This document shows positions 54,103 through 63,500 of a stretch of 64,000 nt of DNA, one piece after another. The DNA is from Promethearchaeota archaeon (lineage in GTDB: Archaea; Asgardarchaeota; Lokiarchaeia; Sigynarchaeales; SOKP01). The stretch is from NCBI GenBank assembly GCA_016839635.1, contig JAEOTV010000287.1:1-64000 (forward strand). The letters run 5' to 3'. How positions within the stretch are numbered: position 1 is the stretch's first letter; each line of letters starts with the position of its first letter. The notes under the pieces were generated by a model. That model searched no databases. It worked only from the letters and a program-made list of their open reading frames with translations, and was not told the origin of the DNA. Made by a program: the position numbers and the translations under genes.

Positions 54103-54408
54103 TTAAACTTTTTCCTTTTTTACATATCGATAATAATCTACTGATTTAACAGTTGTCTCCGAATCTCTAACAATTTTTATTATGTCTCCTTCTTTTGCCC
54201 CGATAGCGATCGCAACTGGATCTTTTTCAAATATTTGAGGTAAGTCGTTTACATCAATGCGAAATTTTTCCAGAAGATTTAGCGATTCTTCTTTAGTTAA
54301 AAGAAGATGTTTAGGGACAAATTTATGGAGTAAAACATCAATCAGTTTCTTTTTAGTCAAGGAAAAAAACTCACTTTTTACAAATGATAAATATTCAAAT
54401 GATACCAA
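54103..54408 (-). CDS. rpoH: DNA-directed RNA polymerase subunit H
   Basis: A small RNA polymerase subunit, homolog of eukaryotic Rpb5 C-terminal domain. The family blocks LLHKFVPKHLLLTKEES, LPQIFEKDPVAIAIGAKEGD and IIKIVRDSETT are clear. The 101-residue frame starts at TTG 54408, but typical RpoH is about 80-85 residues, so a TTG near 54360 (giving about 85 residues) may be the true start. It leads into rpoB, 46 bases downstream. Confidence 0.92.
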   Translation of the reverse strand: MVSFEYLSFVKSEFFSLTKKKLIDVLLHKFVPKHLLLTKEESLNLLEKFRIDVNDLPQIFEKDPVAIAIGAKEGDIIKIVRDSETTVKSVDYYRYVKKEKV

Positions 54409-54464
54409 TCTAAAAAATTTTTCGTTTATTTTATCAAAACTAATGGAAATTTATTGAATTATCA

Positions 54465-55094
54465 CTAATGAAAACATCTAAAAACCCAATATCCACTTCG
54501 TTTACAAATTATTTCAACCTTTTTATCTGGATAGGTATCCTCAATATATTTCAAAATATAAGGCGCTCCCATTTTTTTTCTTATTACAAATTGAAAAGAA
54601 CCATTATTTTTTAAGAAATTTTGGACATCACACAACAACTTTAGAAAATCTTTCCTTCCTTGACGTAAAGGAGGATTCATATATATACCATCAAATTTAA
54701 TATTTTTATTTTGAATAGGTTCAAAATAATTTCCACCTAACGCAATAACATTTTTTGTTCGATCTGGAAGATTAATTTTGATATTCTCTTTAGCGCACCA
54801 AATAGCTCGCTTATTGATATCAATTAGATAAACAGAGCTCTGATGTGATTCATAACCTAAAATTATTCCTATTACCCCATAACCACATCCCAAATCCAGC
54901 AAAACAGAAGGTTCTTGTGGAATATACATATGGTTTATAAAAACTTTAGTACCTAGATCGATTTTGTTAAATGAAAAGACTCCTGAAATAGTCTTAAAAA
55001 TATAAAGATGCCTTCTTAAACTTTCAGAAACAGTATTTATTTTTACATCAACATCAGGAAATTTACTATAATAGTGACTTTTGTTATCTTCCAT
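54465..55094 (-). CDS. RsmC-like SAM-dependent methyltransferase
   Basis: A 209-residue class I methyltransferase of the MTS (RsmC C-domain) type. The SAM loop is LLDLGCGYGVIGIILG (near 61-76), and MNPPLRQGRKDFL holds the NPPL catalytic motif of enzymes that methylate an amino group on a base. YYSKFPDVDVKINTVSESLRR at the start is also typical. The likely substrate is rRNA or tRNA guanine or adenine. It lies between rpoH and cbf5, all on the minus strand. Confidence 0.88.
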   Translation of the reverse strand: MEDNKSHYYSKFPDVDVKINTVSESLRRHLYIFKTISGVFSFNKIDLGTKVFINHMYIPQEPSVLLDLGCGYGVIGIILGYESHQSSVYLIDINKRAIWCAKENIKINLPDRTKNVIALGGNYFEPIQNKNIKFDGIYMNPPLRQGRKDFLKLLCDVQNFLKNNGSFQFVIRKKMGAPYILKYIEDTYPDKKVEIICKRSGYWVFRCFH

Positions 55095-55121
55095 GATATA
55101 AAATTAAAATAATTCAAATTT

Positions 55122-56126
55122 TTATTTTTTCTCTTTCCAGCGCGGGTAAGTTCCCCTTTCCATAAAAATTTTATTAGTTTTTGCCAGTATTCCTGATTTA
55201 GCTTTATAAATTTGTATAGCATCCTTCAAAGCTGTACCAAATCCGATTAGTTCTTTTTTTAGAGTCATATATGCAATTAACATATTTTTTTTTATCCTAG
55301 CATCAATATAACAAATTCCTGCCGATGCTAAATCTGCACCATGACATAAAGCGTCTACTGCAGTGTCTCTAACATGAATTTTTGGCAAATGAGATACCAT
55401 TTTTTCCATGGGATATATTATTTTTTTCAAATAATATTCATTACCTTCTAGTTGATAGATTGTATAGGCATCCTTTAAATTCTGTAGAGTTGTCAAATTG
55501 TCAGTTTCGCTAAAATTCCCTACCCTAGTTCTTCTAAGTTCAAGCATATGAGCTCCCGAACAAAGAGCTTCTCCTAAATCAAAACAAAATTTCCTCACAT
55601 ATGTTCCTGCTTCACATCCAATTCTGAATAAAATATGATTCTTGTTAACCTCAATTATTTTACTATAATATATCTCCCTTATCCTTAATTTTCTAACAAC
55701 TGATGACTTTAATGGAGGTCTTTGATAGATCTTTCCAGTAAATAATTTAAATATTTTTTCTAACCGCTGTTGCTTTTCAGGTGTATGTAAATACATTACA
55801 CCAACATATTCTTTACCAGCATTTAGAAGTGCTGATAACGCACGAGTTGCTTTTCCTAACGCACATGGTAATATGCCAGTAACTTTAGGATCAAGCGTTC
55901 CACCATGACCAGCATTTGAGATATTTAAAATTTTTCGAGCCCATGAGACAACTTCATGACTAGTTGGACCACTGGGTTTATCTAGATTTATGACTCCATA
56001 TTCTAATAGTGTTTCAATACTTCTTTTTTCGGGCTCGCATCCATAATTTGGGTTAGAACTATCCTGGGATTTCACTATTAATTGCTCAGGTTCATCGGAT
56101 GGTAATTTAAATTCTAATTTTTCCAT
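55122..56126 (-). CDS. cbf5: tRNA/rRNA pseudouridine synthase Cbf5
   Basis: A 334-residue archaeal Cbf5 (homolog of dyskerin), the catalytic subunit of H/ACA RNPs; it can also modify tRNA position 55. The catalytic aspartate is D79 in GHGGTLDPKVTG. NLDKPSGPTSHEVV and KEYVGVMYLH are TruB-family blocks. The PUA domain is at the C-terminus (MVSHLPKIHVRDTAVDALCHG onward). No H/ACA guide RNA is visible nearby. It lies 27 bases before the methyltransferase gene on the minus strand, so the two may be co-transcribed. Confidence 0.93.
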   Translation of the reverse strand: MEKLEFKLPSDEPEQLIVKSQDSSNPNYGCEPEKRSIETLLEYGVINLDKPSGPTSHEVVSWARKILNISNAGHGGTLDPKVTGILPCALGKATRALSALLNAGKEYVGVMYLHTPEKQQRLEKIFKLFTGKIYQRPPLKSSVVRKLRIREIYYSKIIEVNKNHILFRIGCEAGTYVRKFCFDLGEALCSGAHMLELRRTRVGNFSETDNLTTLQNLKDAYTIYQLEGNEYYLKKIIYPMEKMVSHLPKIHVRDTAVDALCHGADLASAGICYIDARIKKNMLIAYMTLKKELIGFGTALKDAIQIYKAKSGILAKTNKIFMERGTYPRWKEKK

Positions 56127-56244
56127 ATGAAATTATTATGAAGAGTCTTTTTAATTTATTATAAACTAAAATATCTCATAAATCTTTCTTAAACTGTATG
56201 TTTCATTATGTAATCGAATGAATTAAAAAAAAGGATAAGAATGG

Positions 56245-56348
56245 CGGGCTATAGGGGAATTGAACCCCCGACCTTTCTTTTTAAGGGAGATCTTCCCATA
56301 AATGTCAGGTTAAAAGCCTGCTGCGCTACCTGCCTGCGCCAATAGCCC
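56245..56348 (-). tRNA. tRNA-Lys (UUU) with non-canonical intron
   Basis: Read on the minus strand, the acceptor ends GGGCTAT and ATAGCCC pair perfectly, and the discriminator is G. The anticodon loop is CTTTTAA (anticodon TTT) with stem GCAGG. The T arm is GGGGG-TTCAATT-CCCCT. Between the anticodon 3' stem and the T arm there are about 36 bases instead of the usual 6. This region (about 56276-56305) can fold as TTTA/TAAA and GGGA/TCCC helices, so it is very probably an intron of about 30 bases. Exact splice points cannot be fixed by eye. Confidence 0.85.
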
Positions 56349-56473
56349 ATCAAGATTTTTTTTAATGTTTAAGCTTGAATTGTATTAGTATAAATCTATA
56401 ATAATATAAAAATTTTATTTAAATCAGTTTCTTTCCACCATATATAAATACATCTCTTTTAAACTATCAAGAT

Positions 56474-57499
56474 TTAAACCATTTTTTTGAAATGCTCAAA
56501 TCCATAATTATTTATTTCTTTTTTTTTTCCCTCTTTAGAAATAGAAATATATTCCTCAGAAATTATTCTTCCGATTTTAAAAATATGTCCACCAATAGAT
56601 TGAATTTCTTTTTGGGCTTCTTTAAGATCGTTGGGATTAATTGTAAATAGATGAATAAATTCTTCCCCTCCATTTAAAACTAAATCTTCCAAGGAAACAT
56701 TAAATTCATTTGAATAATTAATAGCTTCTTTATCAATTAAATTATCATCAAAATGGATTTCAAATCCTAGATTTGGATTTGATATCATTAGATCTTTTAA
56801 TGATTTATAAAGACCATCAGAGGAATCTATGCTTGAGGTTGCTAATTTCTTTTCTGCTAATATAAATGCTTCATTCACAGAGATTACTGGTTCTAAAACA
56901 CTCATTATTGATCTTTTATATGTAGGAAAATCATTAAGATCTCCCTCTTTTTTTAAAAGAATATTGAATCCTACTCCAGTCAATCCAAACTTATTATTCA
57001 CAACCAAAATATCACCTATATTTATACCCCTTCTATATATTATTTTTGAGGGTTTTTTGAAGCCAAAAACAGTAGGATTTATTATTAATTCTTTTGTTTC
57101 ATTAATATCTCCTCCAATATATTCCATATCAAATTGTATACTGCAATCTATAATCCCATTTACTAATTCTATAAAATTTTGTTTTTTAAGTTCCTTTGGC
57201 AAGCCAAGAGATATAATTATCCCCCTTGGTTTAACACCTTTAACAATTAAATCACTCACATTCATTACAACAGATTTTCTACCGATCTGATACGAATTCA
57301 TTAAAGAGGGTACATCGGTGGTAGATACTAACATATCAGAATTTAGAACTAATTTTCTATCTGATTTCTTATCTTCATAACCAAAAAAAAAAGAATCATC
57401 ACTTACTAACTCTTTTCCAGTCTTTTTTAAAATTAACTCTTCAATTAATTTAATTATCCTAATTTCTCCTAAATTTCCTATGTGAATATTTTTATTCAT
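56474..57499 (-). CDS. thiL: Thiamine-monophosphate kinase
   Basis: A 341-residue ThiL of the AIR-synthase-like fold, which phosphorylates thiamine monophosphate to the active diphosphate. It starts NLGEIRIIKLIEELILKKTG, then has VSDDSFFFG, VLNSDMLVSTTDVP and GRKSVVMNVSDLIVKGVKPRG. The block SSIDSSDGLYKSLKDL closes the ATP site. The usual GDDAA motif is changed to SDDSFFF, a common variation in archaea. It lies between the tRNA-Lys and tRNA-Thr genes. Confidence 0.85.
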   Translation of the reverse strand: MNKNIHIGNLGEIRIIKLIEELILKKTGKELVSDDSFFFGYEDKKSDRKLVLNSDMLVSTTDVPSLMNSYQIGRKSVVMNVSDLIVKGVKPRGIIISLGLPKELKKQNFIELVNGIIDCSIQFDMEYIGGDINETKELIINPTVFGFKKPSKIIYRRGINIGDILVVNNKFGLTGVGFNILLKKEGDLNDFPTYKRSIMSVLEPVISVNEAFILAEKKLATSSIDSSDGLYKSLKDLMISNPNLGFEIHFDDNLIDKEAINYSNEFNVSLEDLVLNGGEEFIHLFTINPNDLKEAQKEIQSIGGHIFKIGRIISEEYISISKEGKKKEINNYGFEHFKKMV

Positions 57500-57565
57500 A
57501 AAATAAAATTTAAAATTTCTTTACAATTATGATTTTTGAATAATCTTATGTTTTTAAAATTTCTT

Positions 57566-57668
57566 TGCCTCTGTAGCTTAGGGGTTACAGCAACATTTAA
57601 AGTCATTTTGATGAAAATGTCAAAGATTCGTAATCTGTAGGTCGGGGGTTCAATTCCCCCCAGAGGCT
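57566..57668 (+). tRNA. tRNA-Thr (CGU) with intron in the anticodon stem
   Basis: The acceptor ends GCCTCTG and CAGAGGC pair, with discriminator T. The T arm is GGGGG-TTCAATT-CCCCC. The anticodon loop is TTCGTAA (anticodon CGT, Thr). The 3' anticodon stem TCTGT needs ACAGA on the 5' side, but the DNA reads ACA, then 30 bases (57595-57624), then GA. The extra stretch holds a CATTTT/AAAATG hairpin. Removing it restores a 73-base tRNA with a perfect anticodon stem. This is not the usual 37/38 intron position. Confidence 0.87.
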
Positions 57669-57672
57669 TTAC

Positions 57673-58686
57673 TCATACTTCTTCTGTAAAAATAAAACGT
57701 TTAATCATTTGTAAAGCAAGCATTTTAAAAGCATCATTTATATTTTCACCTGTTTTAGCCGATGTCTCAATAAATGAAAGATTCAATTTTTTTGCCAGTT
57801 CTTCTCCTTGTGTTGTGGATACAACGCGATTACCTTCAAGGTCTATCTTATTTCCAACGAGAATCATCGATATTGTTTTCGAGACGCTTTTGATTTCACT
57901 AAACCAATTTTCTAGACTTTCAAAAGTCTCCTTACGAGTAACATCATAAACTAAAATTCCTGCTTCCGCATTTGCAACGTATGTTTGCCTAACTCGCTTA
58001 AATTGCGCCTGTCCGGCTAGATCCCAGATAACAAATCGAACTTTTGATTCCAATTCTTGAAATTCACATTCTTTCTTCATAATAGATGTGCCTATTGTAG
58101 ATTTATAATCAGTCTGAAACGAATCTTCAACAAAACGATGAACCATACTAGTCTTCCCTACTCCTCCTTCACCACCAAGGATAAGCTTAAAAGCATATTC
58201 TCCAGATTTTATCTTAATCTTTTGAAGTTTATCTACTTTTCTCTCGATATTTTCAGATTTTATTTCAGAGATTAATTTAGGAATTACTGGACTCACTGAT
58301 CTTCCATCAAAAATTCGAGCTATTTTCTCTGCAGCTAAATACGCATAGGGAAAAACAGGATCTACCATAGCAACTGATTTCAATACAGTTACAAAAATAG
58401 CCTCAGGACCGGCTTCACAAAAAATGAATCTTTGCTCTTCTGTGTCAAATGTTCCCGTTCCAAAAGAACCAGAACTAAATTCTTCTGTAATTCTAGTCAA
58501 AACGGGTTCTACTAATGCACTTACTCCTCCAATAACATCTTCTTCTACCTCTGAATCTGAAGATCCTTTCAATGCAGACATTACTAATCCTTCTCTATTT
58601 ACAATAAGAGTCGCGATTAAGTTTTCTCCAATCTCCTGTTTATACCATTTGAGTAATGCTTCAAGTTTTTTTCGATCGACTGACAT
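57673..58686 (-). CDS. Roadblock/LC7-small GTPase fusion protein
   Basis: A 337-residue fusion. Residues 5-130 form a Roadblock/LC7 domain (LIATLIVNREGLVMSALKG, EQRFIFCEAGPEAIFVTVL, PYAYLAAEKIARIF). Residues 164-337 are a Ras/Rab-like GTPase with GGEGGVGKTS (171-180), WDLAGQAQF, NKID (279-282) and TSAKTG (308-313). ATG 58686 follows an in-frame TTG. Roadblock domains regulate GTPases such as MglA and Rag in other organisms, and such fusions are known in Asgard archaea. The Roadblock part may regulate the attached GTPase or pair with others; that is inference. Confidence 0.92.
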   Translation of the reverse strand: MSVDRKKLEALLKWYKQEIGENLIATLIVNREGLVMSALKGSSDSEVEEDVIGGVSALVEPVLTRITEEFSSGSFGTGTFDTEEQRFIFCEAGPEAIFVTVLKSVAMVDPVFPYAYLAAEKIARIFDGRSVSPVIPKLISEIKSENIERKVDKLQKIKIKSGEYAFKLILGGEGGVGKTSMVHRFVEDSFQTDYKSTIGTSIMKKECEFQELESKVRFVIWDLAGQAQFKRVRQTYVANAEAGILVYDVTRKETFESLENWFSEIKSVSKTISMILVGNKIDLEGNRVVSTTQGEELAKKLNLSFIETSAKTGENINDAFKMLALQMIKRFIFTEEV

Positions 58687-58918
58687 CAACTTACAACCTT
58701 TTTACTTTGTTTGCAAATGCTTGATAAAATAACTGAAATATATTATTGTATATAAAACGTTTGTTATAAAAATTTATAGAAAACAAAAACATTCAATAGA
58801 ATTAGATTTTAAAGTTCAGAATTAATAAAATAATTTGAAATGAAAAAAATATTAAAAATTAAATTCATTATCTTATTTCATATATTCTAAATTATTAAAA
58901 CATAAATTGTTTTAGAAT

Positions 58919-59091
58919 GCAGGAGTTGCCAAAATACTACGGAATTCTGCGTTTATGGCTAAGCCTGGTCTACGGCGCTAGAATAATACGTAATAATACG
59001 TTTATGGCGTAACTGAGGTTCTAGTGACATAGGTCTTCGAAGGAAACGCTTCCTCGGCCTAAATTCGTGGGTTCGAATCCCACCTCCTGCA
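58919..59091 (+). tRNA. tRNA-Leu (GAG) with two or three introns
   Basis: The acceptor ends GCAGGAG and CTCCTGC pair, with discriminator A. The T arm is GTGGG-TTCGAAT-CCCAC. Removing 58931-58960 (30 bases) restores the D arm GCCAAGCCTGGTCTACGGC, a near copy of typical archaeal tRNA-Leu. Removing 58983-59012 (30 bases) restores the anticodon arm CTAGA-CTGAGGT-TCTAG, anticodon GAG. The variable arm (59025-59066) is 42 bases, about three times normal, with an AGGAA/TTCCT hairpin, so a third intron is likely. The two clear introns share AATAC and CGTTTATGGC. Confidence 0.85.
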
Positions 59092-59322
59092 CATTATTTA
59101 TAAAATCAATAATTTTAAACTTATGGTGAGTGAGCAAATAAAATAAGCATAATCAAAATAAAATCGTCATCTTCAGCCATATATTTACATTGAATTTAAT
59201 TTTTTTGATTTGTGTTACCTAACTCAATATTTTGATAGGTTTAATTTCTATAATATGAGAATATATATTTGTATCAATTCTCTTTAATAATGAATTAGAA
59301 TATTATAAAAAAAATTTTATGA

Positions 59323-60555
59323 GTGATTCCTATTTCAAATTTGCAATTATATGATGAATCAAAAACTATGGAACATATTCATTCTTTGACATTTAATAGA
59401 ACAGCTTCATCTACAGGAGAAACTGAAGCTTTAAATTATATTGAGAGAGAATTAATAGAAAATAATCTCAATCCCGAAGTTGAACATTTTAATTGGATGG
59501 GGCCACTAACTATTCTTATGAGGACAAGCTACATTCTTATACTTATTAATTTAATTCTTTTCCGCATGATTTTGATTATAATTATTTACTTCATTATAAA
59601 GAACGCGTTTGCTAGGTTGCGTGAGCTTAGTTTCATAAATAAGGAGGAATCCAAAAGCATCTTTACGTTAATTAAAGCTAGACAGAAAGTGCCAAAAAGA
59701 CCATTGGTTATTATAACTGCTCATTATGACTCTATCTCTGCAAATCTTCCATATAGACTACAGGTTGTTATCTTTTTCATTTACAGATTAATAGTTTTTT
59801 TTTATGGTATAGTTTTTGTTGTTTTTGCAGCCATATTTTTCCTCGATATTTTTAGAGTAATTCCTGTAACTAGTCTATTGTCAGTTTTTATAGCTTTTTC
59901 TTCAGTTGGTGGAGCCTTAATTTCAGTCCCTATCTTATATTTAGTCTTTAGAGAACGGCCTTCATCTGGATCAATTGATAATGCAAGTGGAGTTGCAATT
60001 TCACTTGAATTAGCAAAAATTTTCAAAAAAAATCCTCTCGAAAATACGGATGTTCTGATATTATGGCCTGGAGCTGAAGAATGGGGTTTAAAGGGTTCAA
60101 AAGCATTCTGTAAAACTCATTTTAAAAGCCTTAAAAAGATATACGATCTTGACAAATCATTTAATATTAATATTGATATGGTAGGTTCTTATATTGGGCT
60201 TTTAAATAAATCTGGACTAATATTTAGACGTAAAATGAATAAGAATTTAAATGATATCTTTGGAGCAACAGCAAGTCAATTAAATATCCCATTAAAGATT
60301 TACAACAAGGCTATTAAACCTAAAAGTGATTATATACCTTTTCAAAAATATGCTAAAAAAACAAACACAAAATTTCAAGTCAGTTTCTTTCATTCAAGCA
60401 AGGATTCTAAATACATTCATTCATTGAAAGATAGTCCTGACAAATGTTCTTTAGAAAACTTGAACGGTTGCCTAAATATTTGCCATCAAACTTTAATAAG
60501 CATTGATATGAGGGTAGAGGGAGTTAAAAAAAGTCAACTAACTTATGCTGTCTAA
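59323..60555 (+). CDS. Membrane-bound M28-family peptidase
   Basis: A 410-residue zinc aminopeptidase-like protein of family M28. HYDSIS, GSIDNASGVAISLELA and GAEEWGLKGSKAF are the metal-binding and catalytic blocks. The N-terminal RTASSTGETEALNYIERELIE fits the family. Hydrophobic helices near 70-93 and 150-210 are inserted in the catalytic domain and should place it in the membrane. The start codon GTG at 59323 keeps the N-terminal helix. Its last 32 bases overlap the end of the convergent polymerase gene. Confidence 0.75.
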   Translation: MIPISNLQLYDESKTMEHIHSLTFNRTASSTGETEALNYIERELIENNLNPEVEHFNWMGPLTILMRTSYILILINLILFRMILIIIIYFIIKNAFARLRELSFINKEESKSIFTLIKARQKVPKRPLVIITAHYDSISANLPYRLQVVIFFIYRLIVFFYGIVFVVFAAIFFLDIFRVIPVTSLLSVFIAFSSVGGALISVPILYLVFRERPSSGSIDNASGVAISLELAKIFKKNPLENTDVLILWPGAEEWGLKGSKAFCKTHFKSLKKIYDLDKSFNINIDMVGSYIGLLNKSGLIFRRKMNKNLNDIFGATASQLNIPLKIYNKAIKPKSDYIPFQKYAKKTNTKFQVSFFHSSKDSKYIHSLKDSPDKCSLENLNGCLNICHQTLISIDMRVEGVKKSQLTYAV

Positions 60556-63500
60556 TTTTTGGATTATTTGTCAAGCTTTCTATATATTCCTCAATTAATT
60601 CCATTCTTTGCTTCGTGTAATTATCTAAATTAAAATCTGTACATATTTTTAAAGCACGAGGTATATATTTTTGAATACCACCACGATTTACGGTTAAAAT
60701 AACTTTATTTCCACATTTAGGGCATTTTCCACTATTTACTAAAGGCGGACGTCTGAATTTTTCATTACACTTGACACATCGAAACCCTTGAACCGCAAAC
60801 TTCCTCAAATTACCAAGTATATCTGGATTAAAATGTGTTGTTAAAATCTTCTCAGCTACATTCTTTGCATCCACAGCTTTAATAAGTTTTGCTAAGTGAA
60901 GTTGAGCTTCAATTTTATCATCCATAGTCTCGTATAATTTATAGGCTGTTGTTGTTGGACCTTCATTGATATTGGTTGTTGGGATATTGAAATCAATGTT
61001 TTCATATTGTTCAGCTGTTCCTAAACGACTTTTAACTAGGTGCATTAATGATTCTATATCAGATGGAGGACTATATTTATGCGTCGCCTCATAGAACTCT
61101 AGTGGATACCGATCTAAAGTGTCTAAATTATGAGATTCAACATCTATTTCGTTAGGATCTAGTTTTGTGCCGATTACTAAGGTTGCATCCATTCTTCCAC
61201 CAATTTTACTTGGAAGATAGTGTCTTGAAAAATTTAATAAGGGATCTAGAAGTAGCATAATTCCATCTTCGTCTCCATCACAATTGCGTCTTTTTGCTGC
61301 ATGCCAATAAGGATGCGCGTATATCGCTCTCGCAGGTGTAAATCCAATTATTCTTCCTATTATACCAGCACTAGTATGAGGAGCTAATCCTACTGCTAGA
61401 TGCCCAAGTAGGTCTTCTCTAGTTGACACATTATAGAAAGGTTCCTCTTTATAAAATAACTCCAATTCATCATCTAAGAAATTAGCAACTTTAATAAAAT
61501 ATTTAGCACAATCATCAGAAAGAATAACATCTTGAACTTTCAACTCTAAAATCTGATTTTCATCAATAAGAGGTTTTTCATTAATATCTTTTTCATATCC
61601 CATCTTCCTTAATTTCTCAATAGGAGTGTCAATCTCTTTTGGTTTAAAATGAGTTAATGGTATATCTGTAGCATCATATCTTATTTCAGCAGTTTTATAA
61701 ACCAGAACATCGTTTTTTGCTCTCAGTATTCCTTTTTCTATGGGTTCCGGAACTTTAAATTCATTAGTTAACCCGATAATACCTTTGAATTTTGGAGGTA
61801 ACGTCATATTAAGTGATTTTAAAGCGGAGTTTACGTACTTTCTAATATTAAATTTTGCTTCAGTTGAGCTTTTCAAAGTTTCATGACATTTTGAACATTT
61901 ATCTTCGAAAGTAGGATGAAGTATCTTACATCGCGGACAAATTTTCTGTAATTCGGTATGACCACCACAATTATAGCAGATATTAAAAATACTTGATTTT
62001 CCACAATTCACACATTTTTTCCTACCTACATCGATTTTAATCTTACCGGTTTCTACAGCATTATTTTTATTTCCAAAATCGAAAGATTTCTTTTTTTTTG
62101 GGCTTAAACCATTAATATTATTTTTTCGGGCACTAAATCCCATAGCTTTTTCAAATAATCGTGAACTACCAACAGCATCACTCAATGGAAATAAAGCATG
62201 AATCCCTTTCATACTTTTTCTTTCTGACTTTTCTGGTCTTCCCATTCGGGACCCCATAAAGTGTGGAGCTTTATTTTTGATTATAATTGAAGAAACATTA
62301 AAAAAATAAGTAAAAACATCATCTTCTTTGTCTATTTTTATTAACTTTTTTTCTTCTAAGCCAAATATTTCTTTATATATAAAGCTCTTTTTTAAACTTA
62401 AAAGTATTTTATTATCCTTTATTTTATGAGGTACAAATGCTTTATCCAGTATTTTTTTAATTGTTTTTTCATATCTTAAGGTAATTCTTTGTTCGAATCC
62501 AGAAAAATTCTTTATAAGTGCATTTCTTAATATATTCAAATCCTCTACGGTAATATTACCCCAGAAATCTAAATATAGAGGATGTAAGGGAATGTCATAA
62601 TCTCTTGAGATGTTAATAGCCTCCGCTGCGGTAGGTATATTTTCAAATGGATTTTCAATGAAAGGTTTTAGCCCTTTATCTATTATTTCTAAATATTTAA
62701 TAGAGTTTTCTAATTCTAATGCCCACCATTCTTCTACATACCCTGATGGTACTAATATATGGTTATTTTCCGTAAATTCACCATATCCAAACAATAAATC
62801 CCCTAAAAATAATACCCTTTTAATATCTGGAAATATTTGTTTGGCTTTTGCAGTATTTGAAACTTTTATCACAGAACCATCCTTAAGTTTTACTATAGGA
62901 GGTTCAATACTATCCACAGGGCATACACTTGTGCTTTTTCCAGGACGTTCAATTCTTAATTGTGTTCCAATGGCAACAAATTCATCTAAAATAACCATTG
63001 TAGCAGGATGAATTCCTCCAGCTGCTAAACCAGTATTTCTGGATCGCCCGTATCTTATTCTATGACCACCTATTATTGAGGGGTGACTGAAAACTGGTCG
63101 TCCTGCAATTATGTCAGCAACATATTTAGAATTAGGAGGGATTTTAATTTCTTCTCTCAAATCTTGTTTTTTTTCTTTATCCACCTTTTCTTGGTTTTGA
63201 GCAATCTTTTTCAATTCGGCAAGCCAATTCCACCCTTCCAAATTCATAGCATTTGCAATTTTAAGTAATTTTGGGGCTTTAAGAAGAATTCCATCATTTA
63301 AAACCAAACAGGCTCCACCTCTTATATGATTTGTTTCAATCCGAGGTAAATCTCTAAATGCTGAAACTTCGTCATCTTCGGTTGAATCTCCATTTATTTC
63401 TATTGGTAAATGACTCACAGCATATCTAATTTCTTTGTTAGATGAAGGATATTGTAAATGGACATTTCTGTCATATAGTTTAACTTCTTCTACATATCTG

